DNA of 64,000 nt from Micromonospora kangleipakensis (lineage in GTDB: Bacteria > Actinomycetota > Actinomycetes > Mycobacteriales > Micromonosporaceae), in NCBI RefSeq assembly GCF_004217615.1, contig NZ_SHLD01000001.1, positions 5,146,001 to 5,210,000 of the forward strand. The letters are read 5' to 3'. The notes under the pieces are model-generated. The model saw only the letters and a list, made by a program, of their open reading frames with translations. It was not told the DNA's origin and did no database searches. The stretch's first letter is position 1. Every line of letters begins with the position of its first letter. This document shows, one piece after another, positions 41,955 to 50,166 of the stretch. Made by a program: the position numbers and the translations under genes.

Positions 41955-42707
41955 TCAGGACGTGCTCACCACCGCCTTCGTGCCAGAGCCGTTCGTCTTC
42001 AGTCCCGGCGTCTTGGCACGCGCGCGGGCGACGATCCGCCCACGCTCCGATTCCGGGAAGCGGTCGAGTCTGGCTCGGACCTCGTCAGCGTCTACGTCGG
42101 CGCCGAAGAGCTCGGTGCCTGGTTCGAAGCGTATGCCTTCGGCGAGGGGGCCGGCGATGACCGGGGCGAAGCCGAGTGCGTCCACGAGGGAGGCGACGGC
42201 GGCGAGATCGGCGGGGTCGTCGCCGGCGATCGCGACGGCCGTGCGTGCGGCAACGCCTGCGGTGCGGGCCTTGTCCTCGATGTCGTGGTAGCCCACGTGG
42301 TTGAACGCCTTGACGACACGGGCGCCGGGAAGGAACGCCTGGACGATCTCGCTCGAGGACGTGCGCGGGTCGGTGAGGTCGTCTCGGATGCCGTCGACTT
42401 CCCACCAGTAGTTCATGGCGTCGACGACGAGCTTGCCGCGCAGCGCGTCTGCGGGGATGCTGCGGTACTTGCCGAGTGGCAGGGCGAGGATGACGATGTC
42501 GGCGCGGGCCGCGGCGTCGACGGCGGTGGTGGCGACCGCGCCGGGAGTGAGCACCTCGACGGTGAGCGCAATTCTGGCGGGGTCGCCGGAGCCGGCGATG
42601 AGCACACGGTAACCGGCGGCCAGGGCGAGCCTGGCGAGAACGGTTCCCAGCTTGCCGGCACCGAGGATGCCGAGGGTTCGGGGGCCGTTCTGGGCGGTGT
42701 CGTTCAT
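41955..42707 (-). CDS. NADPH:F420 reductase-like protein
   Basis: Protein of 250 residues with a Rossmann N-terminus ([18 protein letters not shown]) and the F420-dependent NADP reductase fold ([40 protein letters not shown]). It could generate reduced F420 or use NADPH for the neighbouring luciferase-like enzymes. Last gene of a three-gene operon, 31 bases after the second monooxygenase. MarR operators precede the operon. Confidence 0.82.
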   Translation of the reverse strand: MNDTAQNGPRTLGILGAGKLGTVLARLALAAGYRVLIAGSGDPARIALTVEVLTPGAVATTAVDAAARADIVILALPLGKYRSIPADALRGKLVVDAMNYWWEVDGIRDDLTDPRTSSSEIVQAFLPGARVVKAFNHVGYHDIEDKARTAGVAARTAVAIAGDDPADLAAVASLVDALGFAPVIAGPLAEGIRFEPGTELFGADVDADEVRARLDRFPESERGRIVARARAKTPGLKTNGSGTKAVVSTS

Positions 42708-42738
42708 GTCTGTTCCGTTCGTGTTCGCGTATCTGGGA

Positions 42739-43770
42739 TCAGTTGGCGAGGATGTCGCGGACCATGGGGATCACCTTCGCGCCGTAGAGCTCGACGGCCC
42801 GCAGCCGGGCGGATACCGGCTGTGCGCCCGCGGTGTAGATGAGATCGAACCGGCCGACGCCGAGGGCGTTGACCGTGCGGGCGATCTTGCGGGCGACGGT
42901 CTCCGGTGAGCCGATGTAGAGGGATCCGTGGTCGATATCGGCGTCGAACTCGGCCCGGCGGATCGGCGGCCAGCCGCGCAGGGCGCCGATCCGGTCCCGG
43001 ATGACCCGGTAGTGCGGCCAGAACACCTCCTTGGCTTCCTCGTCGGTGTCGGCGATGAAGCCCGGCGAGTGCATTCCGACCGGATGCGCGGTCGTGCCGA
43101 ACTGGTCCGCGGCTCGCCGGTACAGGTCGAGGTAGGGCGCGAAGCGCTCGGGCGGGCCGCCGATGATGGCGAGCATGAGCGGCAGGCCGTGGCGTGCGGT
43201 GCGCACGACCGACTGCGGCGAACCGCCGACGCCCACCCAGGTGCCGAGGCGTCCCGACTCGGTCTTCGGGAAGACGTCGGCCTGCTCGAGCGGGGCGCGC
43301 ATGGTGCCGCTCCAGGTGACCGGCTGCTCGTCGAGCAGCTTCACGAAGAGGTCGAGCTTCTCCTCGAACAGCGCGTCGTAGTCGGCCAGGTCGTAGCCGA
43401 ACAGCGGGAACGACTCGGTGAACGAGCCGCGTCCGAGGATGACCTCGGCGCGGCCGTGTGCCAATGCGTCGACCGTGGCGAAGCGTTGGAACACCCGTAC
43501 CGGGTCGTCCGAGCTCAGCACGGTCACGCCGGAGCCGAGGCGGATGCGCGAGGTGCGCGTGGCGATGCCGGCGAGCACGGTCTCCGGGGTCGACACCGAG
43601 TACTCCGGTCGATGGTGCTCGCCAACGGCGATGGCGTCGACGCCGAGTTCGTCCGCCAGCACCGCCTCGTCGACGACCTGCCGGATCGCGGCGGCGTAGG
43701 AGATCGGTCTGCCGGAGTCGTCCTCCGGGACATCGCCAAAGGTGTCGAGGCCGAACAGGATTTCAGACAT
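42739..43770 (-). CDS. LLM-class flavin-dependent oxidoreductase
   Basis: Luciferase-like TIM-barrel enzyme of 343 residues. Motifs: [68 protein letters not shown]. It uses FMNH2 or F420H2; the substrate is unknown. Paralogue of the upstream gene, which it overlaps by 8 bases. Confidence 0.87.
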   Translation of the reverse strand: MSEILFGLDTFGDVPEDDSGRPISYAAAIRQVVDEAVLADELGVDAIAVGEHHRPEYSVSTPETVLAGIATRTSRIRLGSGVTVLSSDDPVRVFQRFATVDALAHGRAEVILGRGSFTESFPLFGYDLADYDALFEEKLDLFVKLLDEQPVTWSGTMRAPLEQADVFPKTESGRLGTWVGVGGSPQSVVRTARHGLPLMLAIIGGPPERFAPYLDLYRRAADQFGTTAHPVGMHSPGFIADTDEEAKEVFWPHYRVIRDRIGALRGWPPIRRAEFDADIDHGSLYIGSPETVARKIARTVNALGVGRFDLIYTAGAQPVSARLRAVELYGAKVIPMVRDILAN

Positions 43771-44812
43771 GGGTGGGCTCCTTGGTGAGCAGTTCCCGCA
43801 CCCGCGGGGCGACCTCGCGGCCGAGCAGTTCGATGCTGCGGGCGCGGGCCCGCCGGGGTAGGTGCATGACGTCGTACTTGAGGTCGAAGCGGCTGAGTCG
43901 CAGGTCGCGGGCCATCGTGGCGATCTTCTGGGCGACTGTCTCGGGAGACCCTACGAACAGTGCCCCGCGGTCGATCTCGGCCTCGTAGCGTTCGCGGGTC
44001 GGCTTGTAGAAGCCGCGTTCGCGGGCGAGTTGCGTCACGACCGGTTGCCAGTAGCGCCACCAGGTCTCCGCAGCCTCCTCGTCGGTGTCGGCGACGAGGC
44101 CGAGTGAGTGCTGTCCGATCGGCTTCGGGGCGTGCCCGTACTGTTCGAGCGCGCGGTGGTAGAGGTCGACGTGGCCGGCGAACCGTTGCGGGCGCCCGCC
44201 GATGATCGCGAGCATGAGCGGAAGTCCGTAGCGGGCGGCACGGACCACGGAGCTCGGGCTGCCGCCCACGCCGATCCAGGTCGGGATGCCACCCGGCTGC
44301 ATCCGTGGGTGCAGGCGCTGCTTGATCAGCGGGCTACGGACGGTGCCTGACCAGGTGACCGAGTCCTCCCACTGGAGCCGCATGAACAGGTCGAGCTTGT
44401 CCTCGAACAACTGCTCGTAGTCGGCCAGGTCGTAGCCGAACAGCGGGAACGACTCGGTCGCCGAGGCGCGCCCGAGGATGAGCTGTGCGCGGCCGTTCGA
44501 CACCGCGTCGAGGGTCGAGAATTCGTGGTAGAGCCGGACGGGGTCGTTCGTGCTGAGCACCGTGACCGAGGTGCCGAGCCGGATGCGCTCGGTGGCCGTC
44601 GCGATCGCCGCGAGCAGCACGGGCGTCGCCGAGTCGGTGAAGCCCTCGCGGTAGTGCTCGCCCACGCTGAACAGGTCGAGGCCGACCGATTCGGCAAGCT
44701 GCGCCTCCTCGACGATCAGCCGGACGGTCTCGGCGTCGCTCAGGACACGGTCGCCGTCGGTGGCTACTTCGCCGAATGTGTTGAGTCCCAGTTCGAAGCC
44801 TTCGGCGCTCAT
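43763..44812 (-). CDS. LLM-class flavin-dependent oxidoreductase, paralogue
   Basis: Luciferase-like enzyme of 349 residues, clearly related to the downstream protein ([55 protein letters not shown]). First gene of the operon. ATG 44812 follows GGAGGAG. Two palindromic MarR-type boxes lie upstream, shared with divergent marR. A tandem duplication of the ancestral gene is likely. Confidence 0.87.
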   Translation of the reverse strand: MSAEGFELGLNTFGEVATDGDRVLSDAETVRLIVEEAQLAESVGLDLFSVGEHYREGFTDSATPVLLAAIATATERIRLGTSVTVLSTNDPVRLYHEFSTLDAVSNGRAQLILGRASATESFPLFGYDLADYEQLFEDKLDLFMRLQWEDSVTWSGTVRSPLIKQRLHPRMQPGGIPTWIGVGGSPSSVVRAARYGLPLMLAIIGGRPQRFAGHVDLYHRALEQYGHAPKPIGQHSLGLVADTDEEAAETWWRYWQPVVTQLARERGFYKPTRERYEAEIDRGALFVGSPETVAQKIATMARDLRLSRFDLKYDVMHLPRRARARSIELLGREVAPRVRELLTKEPTHV

Positions 44813-44871
44813 GGTCTCCTCCTGCTCCGATCTCGGGCAGTGCGGCGCGCCGCCCCGGGATCGCCAGACTG

Positions 44872-44885
44872 ATTGACGTGTCAAT
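44872..44885. promoter_or_regulatory. MarR-type operator 1
   Basis: ATTGAC-GT-GTCAAT, 6-bp dyad, 60 bases before the monooxygenase start. It is the exact reverse complement of operator 2. Confidence 0.75.
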
Positions 44886-44900
44886 TATGCCCACGGTATG

Positions 44901-44914
44901 ATTGACACGTCAAT
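44901..44914. promoter_or_regulatory. MarR-type operator 2
   Basis: ATTGAC-AC-GTCAAT, 10 bases before the start of marR; centres of the boxes are 29 bases apart, so two dimers could repress both divergent promoters. Confidence 0.75.
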
Positions 44915-44924
44915 TGGAGGACGC

Positions 44925-45416
44925 ATGACGGAGGACACACCGCAGCGGCGGAGAGGGCGCCAGTTGCCGACCGCCGAGCAGCTGCGGATCTGGCGCGACT
45001 TCATCGAGACGGCGGAGACACTCAGGTCCGAGCTCACATCACGCCTGCAGCGCGAGTCCTCGCTGTCGCCCGGCGACTACGCGGTGCTGCTCGCCCTCAG
45101 CGAGGCCGAGGGGCGGCGGATGCGCTCCTCCGAGCTCGCGGCGGGCATCGGCTGGGAGCGCAGCCGTCTCTCCCATCACCTCGGCCGCATGGAGCGGCGC
45201 GCACTCATCCGCCGCGAGGAGTACGCCGCCGACAACCGGGGGGCCGAGGTCGTGCTCACCCCGACCGGCGCTGAGGCATTCCGGGGTGCGACGGTCCCGC
45301 ATCTGCGCGCCGTCCGCGAACTCTTCGTCGACGCACTCACGCCGGATCAACTCGCCGCGGCAGGCGAGGTCGCCGCAACGCTCCGCGCGCATCTTGGCTC
45401 GTCCCGCAAGTTGTGA
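44925..45416 (+). CDS. MarR family regulator
   Basis: Regulator of 163 residues with a winged helix (LSPGDYAVLLALSEAEGRRM, LAAGIGWERSRLSHHLGRME, wing IRREEYAADNRG). GGAGG precedes ATG 44925. Divergent from the flavin/F420 operon, with two paired palindromes in between; likely derepressed by a small aromatic ligand that the operon handles. Confidence 0.9.
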   Translation: MTEDTPQRRRGRQLPTAEQLRIWRDFIETAETLRSELTSRLQRESSLSPGDYAVLLALSEAEGRRMRSSELAAGIGWERSRLSHHLGRMERRALIRREEYAADNRGAEVVLTPTGAEAFRGATVPHLRAVRELFVDALTPDQLAAAGEVAATLRAHLGSSRKL

Positions 45417-45478
45417 CGATCCGGGAGCCCGTTACCGGCACCTCCGGCAACGGACTCCCTACCTGCAAATACTTACGA

Positions 45479-45510
45479 TGGGCGATACTGGGATCGAACC
45501 AGTGACCTCT
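45479..45510 (-). tRNA. 3' fragment of a tRNA gene (T-arm and acceptor)
   Basis: Minus strand reads GTC-ACTGG-TTCGATC-CCAGT-ATCGCCC-A: complete T-arm, 3' acceptor strand and discriminator A. No matching 5' acceptor GGGCGAT or anticodon arm is found nearby, so this is a remnant, as left by integration at a tRNA 3' end. Isotype unknown. Confidence 0.65.
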
Positions 45511-45596
45511 TCGGCTGGCCCGGGTGGCGGGTCGATTCGGCCCTCCGGTTGGCCGCCGTATTGTCTAGGGAGCCACCAATCTCCCGAGGAGTGCCC

Positions 45597-46220
45597 ATGG
45601 CCCCGCCCGTCGTCCGCTCGCTGCCTCGGCAGATCCGCGAGTACATCGTCGAGGGGATTGTCAGCGGGCGCTGGAAGCCGGGCGAGCGGATCGTGGAACG
45701 GCGGATTGCCGTGGAGCTGGAGGTCAGCCAGACGCCCATCCGGGAGGCGCTGCGCGAATTGGAGGTGCTGCGGCTGATCGAGTCCGCACCCAACAAGGGC
45801 GTACGGGTACGCAATCTCTCCGCGGCCGATCTCGAGGAGATCTATCCCGTGCGGGCGGGCCTCGAGCAGGTCGCCGCTTCGCTTGCCGCGCCACGGCTGG
45901 GCAAGGACGTCTCCGTCCTGGAGCCCGAAGTCGCCGCGCTCTACGAGGCCGATCGCAAAGGTGACGCCGAGGCCCAGGTGCGTCATACGGTCGCCTTCCA
46001 TCGGGAGTTGGTGCGCGCATCCGGGAACAGCGTGCTGCTGCACACCTGGGAGTCGCTCGGTATCGAGGTGTGGACGACGCTCTCCATCCGGTGGCTGGGC
46101 ACCCGCCAGCAGTCGTACGCGGAGGAGCACGAGGCCATCGTTGAGGCCTTTCGGCGACGGGATCCCCGGGTCGACGAGTTGGTCAAGGAGCATGTGCTCG
46201 GTTGTGCTCCCCGAGTCTGA
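45597..46220 (+). CDS. GntR (FadR subfamily) regulator
   Basis: Protein of 207 residues: GntR winged helix (LPRQIREYIVEGIVSGRWKP, VSQTPIREALRELEVLRLIE) and a helical FCD ligand domain with His ligands (AFHRELVRASGN, EEHEAIVEAF). ATG 45597 follows GAGGAG. Directly upstream of aceE; a 17-bp palindrome at the aceE promoter fits a GntR operator, so it is a likely PdhR/AceR-like regulator of pyruvate dehydrogenase. Confidence 0.87.
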   Translation: MAPPVVRSLPRQIREYIVEGIVSGRWKPGERIVERRIAVELEVSQTPIREALRELEVLRLIESAPNKGVRVRNLSAADLEEIYPVRAGLEQVAASLAAPRLGKDVSVLEPEVAALYEADRKGDAEAQVRHTVAFHRELVRASGNSVLLHTWESLGIEVWTTLSIRWLGTRQQSYAEEHEAIVEAFRRRDPRVDELVKEHVLGCAPRV

Positions 46221-46275
46221 TTTCGCGACATGGGACGCCACTTTCGTGGCCAGCGGAGAGCTTGCTCGGCGCCTT

Positions 46276-46303
46276 TTGATCGATCATCGATCAGATCTAT
46301 AGT
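46276..46303 (+). promoter_or_regulatory. aceE promoter with overlapping GntR-type operator
   Basis: TTGATC (46276) and TATAGT (46298) form a promoter with 16-base spacing. The dyad TGATCGAT-C-ATCGATCA (46277-46293) covers the -35 and spacer, so a bound repressor would block RNA polymerase. Location right after the GntR gene supports the link. Confidence 0.6.
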
Positions 46304-46415
46304 GGCGTTGGACCCCTCGGCCCCGAGCTGTCCCGGCCGGCAGGTCCCCTGTCTCACCGTCTCGACCTCCCGCCCCGCGGACGAGAGGTCCGGAACCGTC
46401 GGAAGGCGGCCCACC

Positions 46416-49109
46416 ATGACCGACATCGGGCGAAAGCAGCCAAGCGCACTCGATCAAATCCCGGACCGCGACCCCGAGGAGACCGCCGAGTGGGCCACCT
46501 CTCTCGACGCCGTCACCGCGGCAGCCGGGCCGCACCGCGCCTCGTACCTCTTGCGCCGCACTCTTGAACACGCCGAGGGCTCCGGCCTCGCGCTGCCGAA
46601 GCTGCTGGAGACCGAATACATCAACACCATCCCGACCGCCGCCGAGCCGGAGTTCCCCGGCGACGAGGAGATGGAACGGCGCATCACCGCCTGGAACCGC
46701 TGGAACGCCGCCGCGATGGTGACCCGCGGCAGCCGCCATGGCCTGGGCGGCCACATCGCCACCTTCGCCTCCGCCGCGTGGCTCTACGAGACCGGGTTCC
46801 AGCACTTCTTCCGCGGTAAGGAGGCCGACGGCTCCGGCGACCAGCTCTACATCCAGGGCCATGCCTCCCCCGGCATCTACGCCCGCGCGTTCCTGGACGG
46901 ACGGCTCACCGAGGGCCACCTCGATCGGTTCCGGCAGGAGGCGGGCGGCGATGGCCTCCCCTCCTACCCGCACCCGCGCCGGCTGCCGTGGCTCTGGGAG
47001 TTCCCAACCGTGTCGATGGGCCTGGGCCCGCTGTCGGCGATCTACCAGGCGCGGTTCAACCGCTATCTGCAGCACCGTGGCATCAAGGACACCTCCGCCT
47101 CGCGGGTGTGGGCGTTCCTCGGCGACGGCGAGATGGACGAGCCCGAGTCGACCGCCGCGCTCGCCCTCGCTGGTCGCGAAGGCCTGGACAATCTCACCTT
47201 CGTGATCAACTGCAACCTGCAGCGGCTCGATGGACCGGTGCGCTCCAACTTCAAGATCGTCCAGGAGCTGGAGGCCCAGTTCCGCGCGGCGGGCTGGAAC
47301 GTCGTCAAGTCGCTCTGGGGCTCGGCCTGGGACGACCTGTTCGCGCTCGACACCACGGGCGCGCTCGTACGCCGGCTGCGCGAAGTCCCCGACGGGCAGT
47401 TCCAGACGTACGCGGCCCGGGATGTCGACTACATCCGCGATCACTTCTTCGGCGCCGACCCGGCGCTCGTCGAGATGGCGAAGGTGCTGACCGACGCGAA
47501 GATCGCCGAGTGCTTCCACGCCTCGCGGGCGGGCCATGAACCTCGCAAGGTGTACGCCGCCTATCGGGCCGCGGTCGAGCACCGGGGCGCGCCGACCGTG
47601 ATCCTCGCCCAGACGGTCAAGGGTTACACGCTCGGCCCCGGCTTCGCGTCGCGCAACGCCAACCACCAGATGAAGAAGCTGACGGGCAACGAGTTCCGCG
47701 CGCTGCGCGACCTCCTCGAACTCCCCATCCCCGACAGCAGGCTCAACGATGAGTTGGTGCCGTACGTCCACCCCGGCACCGACTCGCCGGAGGTCCGTTA
47801 CCTCCACGAGCGCCGGGCCGCGCTCGGCGGGCCCGCCCCGGCTCGCACGGTCCACCCGGTGGTGCTGCCCGAGCCGCCCGCCAAGCCCTTCGAAACCTTG
47901 GCCAAGGGGTCCGGTAGTCAGGAGATCGCGACAACCATGGCCTTTGTCCGCCTGGTCAAGGATCTGATGCGGGATCAGGAGACCGGCAAGCGTTGGGTGC
48001 CGATCGTTCCGGATGAGGCGCGTACCTTCGGCATGGAGTCGCTCTTCCCCACCGCCGGGATCTACTCGCCGCACGGCCAGACCTACGACCCGGTCGACCG
48101 CGACATGCTCCTGTACTACAAGGAAGCCACGAACGGCCAGATCCTCCACGAGGGCATCACCGAGGCCGGTTCGATGGCCGACTTCACTGCCGCCGCCACG
48201 TCGTACGCCACCCACGGCGAGCCGATGATCCCCTTCTACATCTTCTACGCGATGTTCGGCTGGCAGCGGACGGCCGACCAGATGTGGGCGCTCGCCGACC
48301 AGCTCGGCCGCGGCTTCCTCATCGGTGCCACCGCCGGCCGTACGACAATGACCGGCGAGGGCCTGCAACACGCGGACGGCCATTCCCACCTGATCGCCTC
48401 CACCAACCCTGCGGCGATCGCCTACGATCCGGCCTTCGCATACGAGGTCGCCGTGATCGTCCGCGACGGTCTGCGCCGGATGTACGGGCCGGACGCGGAA
48501 AACGTCTTCTACTACCTCACGGTCTACAACGAGGCGAAGGTCCAGCCGCCCATGCCGTCGGGCGCGGCCATCGAGGAGGGCATCCTCAAGGGCCTCTACC
48601 GGTTCCAGGAAGCCAATGCCCAGGAGTTGGCGGCGGATGCCCCGCGTCTGCAGCTCCTCGCCTCCGGCACCGCCATTCACTGGGCCCTGGAGGCCCAGCG
48701 GCTCCTCGCCAGCGACTGGGGCGTGGCGGCCGACGTGTGGTCCGCCACCTCATGGAGCGAGCTGCGCCGCGACGCTCTGGACTGTGACGCGCTGCAGCTC
48801 AAGGGCGAGGACCGGATCCCTTACGTCACCCGGGTGCTGGACGGCGCCCCCGGCCCCGTGCTCGCCGTCAGCGACTGGATGCGGGCGGTCCCGGACCAGA
48901 TCAGCCAGTGGGTGCCGCAGGACTGGCACTCGATCGGCACGGACGGCTTCGGCCTCTCCGACACCCGCGAGGCCGTCCGTCGCCACTTCGGGGTTGACCC
49001 GCAGTCGGTCGTGGTCGCTGCGCTCGCAGCCCTGGCCCGGCGCGGCGAGGTCAAGCCCGAGACCGTTCAGGAGGCCCGCCAGCGCTACGGAATCGCCGAC
49101 GACAACTGA
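46416..49109 (+). CDS. aceE: Pyruvate dehydrogenase E1 component (homodimeric)
   Basis: E1 of the pyruvate dehydrogenase complex, 897 residues, decarboxylating pyruvate with thiamine diphosphate and acetylating E2 lipoyl groups. The TPP motif is visible as [11 protein letters not shown]...[11 protein letters not shown] (GDG-X-N). Other family marks: [28 protein letters not shown] and [14 protein letters not shown]. Length and sequence match AceE of actinobacteria and Gammaproteobacteria. ATG 46416 follows GGAAGG. No E2 or E3 gene adjoins. An IS982 copy lies 25 bases downstream of its stop. Confidence 0.97.
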   Translation: MTDIGRKQPSALDQIPDRDPEETAEWATSLDAVTAAAGPHRASYLLRRTLEHAEGSGLALPKLLETEYINTIPTAAEPEFPGDEEMERRITAWNRWNAAAMVTRGSRHGLGGHIATFASAAWLYETGFQHFFRGKEADGSGDQLYIQGHASPGIYARAFLDGRLTEGHLDRFRQEAGGDGLPSYPHPRRLPWLWEFPTVSMGLGPLSAIYQARFNRYLQHRGIKDTSASRVWAFLGDGEMDEPESTAALALAGREGLDNLTFVINCNLQRLDGPVRSNFKIVQELEAQFRAAGWNVVKSLWGSAWDDLFALDTTGALVRRLREVPDGQFQTYAARDVDYIRDHFFGADPALVEMAKVLTDAKIAECFHASRAGHEPRKVYAAYRAAVEHRGAPTVILAQTVKGYTLGPGFASRNANHQMKKLTGNEFRALRDLLELPIPDSRLNDELVPYVHPGTDSPEVRYLHERRAALGGPAPARTVHPVVLPEPPAKPFETLAKGSGSQEIATTMAFVRLVKDLMRDQETGKRWVPIVPDEARTFGMESLFPTAGIYSPHGQTYDPVDRDMLLYYKEATNGQILHEGITEAGSMADFTAAATSYATHGEPMIPFYIFYAMFGWQRTADQMWALADQLGRGFLIGATAGRTTMTGEGLQHADGHSHLIASTNPAAIAYDPAFAYEVAVIVRDGLRRMYGPDAENVFYYLTVYNEAKVQPPMPSGAAIEEGILKGLYRFQEANAQELAADAPRLQLLASGTAIHWALEAQRLLASDWGVAADVWSATSWSELRRDALDCDALQLKGEDRIPYVTRVLDGAPGPVLAVSDWMRAVPDQISQWVPQDWHSIGTDGFGLSDTREAVRRHFGVDPQSVVVAALAALARRGEVKPETVQEARQRYGIADDN

Positions 49110-49118
49110 CCCGGGTTG

Positions 49119-49146
49119 GGACTTACTCGTCTAGACGAGTAAGTCC
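49119..49146. repeat. 28-bp palindrome formed by two facing IS ends
   Basis: GGACTTACTCGT-CTAG followed by its mirror ACGAGTAAGTCC. The left half outside the element equals the element's own right end, so a second IS end abuts this copy across the CTAG. Confidence 0.75.
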
Positions 49147-50113
49147 GAACTCCTTGGTTAGTGGTCGTAGGCGATCAGGGACCTGGTGACGGCTTGGCCG
49201 GTGGTGCGGTTGTGCCAGATTGCGGCGGTCATCGCGAGGAGGCGTTGCGCGACGCGGACGGCGACGCCTTCGATGCTGCGTCCGCCGTGTAGTTCGAGGT
49301 CGAGTTGGCCCTTGAGCGTGTCGTTGACCGACTCGATGAGTTGCCGGATCGGTTTCAGGAGGTGTTCGCCGGGTCGTGGTGTGCGGTTGCGGTAGGACGG
49401 GCGGAGCATCCGGACTCCGCGCTCAGCCAGCCAGCGGTCCAACTCGGCGGACACGTAGCCCTTGTCCGCGATGATCAGCAGCCCGGGACGTTGCGAGATC
49501 AGGTCCGGGTCGTCTTCAAGGATCGCGGTCAACACCTGCCGTTCATCGATTTTCGGGTTGGCCAGGGCCCAGGTGATCGGCAGGCCGGACGGGGTGCAGA
49601 CCAGATGCAGGCGCAGGCCCCAGAAGAACCTCGAGTGCGAGGCGCAGTAGCCGTAGCCGGCCCACCCGGCCAGGCCCGAGCGTTTCACCGTCGGCCGGGA
49701 CCGGCCGCACTCCACCGGGGTCGAGTCGACGACCCAGGCGCCGTCGGTCCACAGGTCGGTGTCCTCGGCGACGGCTCGGATGGCGCGTTTGAGTAGCGGC
49801 AGCGCGGCCCGGAGGCGTTTGTTGTACCCGGACTGGCCCGGCAGGTACGGAAACGCGCCAGGTAGGTGACCGGGGACGAACCGCAGCCAGCGGGCCTCGG
49901 AACGGACCCCGAGCAGGACCTGCGCCACTGCCAGGGTCAGCAGCTCAGCGTCGGACAACCGCGGTGGCCGTCCGGCCCGGGGCGGCCGTCCCAGCCAGTC
50001 ATCGATCTTCACGTACAGTGCGGTCAGAAGGGTGTTGAGGTCGGTCGTCACAAACTGATCTTCAACACCCTTCGCCTGTCTGCACAGACCCGAAGGACTT
50101 CGGACTTACTCGT
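49135..50113 (-). mobile_element. IS982-family insertion sequence
   Basis: 979-bp element with terminal inverted repeats starting ACGAGTAAGTCCGAA at both ends (15 identical bases, then one mismatch and a further match). CTAG flanks both sides (49131-49134, 50114-50117) as target duplication. One intact transposase gene inside, so it is recent and probably active. Family length is about 1 kb. Confidence 0.9.
49158..50051 (-). CDS. IS982 family transposase
   Basis: DDE transposase of 297 residues: DGAWVVDSTPVECG (first Asp), LLIIADKGYVSAELDRWL (second Asp) and QLIESVNDTLKGQLDLELHG (Glu), the IS982 spacing. N-terminal LSDAELLTLAVAQVLLG is typical. GTG 50051. Intact, no frameshift. Confidence 0.93.
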   Translation of the reverse strand: MTTDLNTLLTALYVKIDDWLGRPPRAGRPPRLSDAELLTLAVAQVLLGVRSEARWLRFVPGHLPGAFPYLPGQSGYNKRLRAALPLLKRAIRAVAEDTDLWTDGAWVVDSTPVECGRSRPTVKRSGLAGWAGYGYCASHSRFFWGLRLHLVCTPSGLPITWALANPKIDERQVLTAILEDDPDLISQRPGLLIIADKGYVSAELDRWLAERGVRMLRPSYRNRTPRPGEHLLKPIRQLIESVNDTLKGQLDLELHGGRSIEGVAVRVAQRLLAMTAAIWHNRTTGQAVTRSLIAYDH

Positions 50114-50117
50114 CTAG

Positions 50118-50166
50118 GTGTCGTTCAATGCAGTTCGGCGCAGTTCTGTGGACCCCGCTGCTCCCA
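50118..50166. repeat. Degenerate decamers and shared 16-mer next to the IS
   Basis: TGTCGTTCA, ATGCAGTTCG, GCGCAGTTCT repeat at about 10-base period, followed by CCCGCTGCTCCCAATC, as at 41767-41850. Here the sequence is also the C-terminal coding end of the membrane hydrolase gene. Possibly an old attachment or recombination site. Confidence 0.4.

Noticed and set aside
46284..48680. Minus-strand open frame of about 800 codons
   Set aside because: Antisense of aceE, which has complete domain matches.
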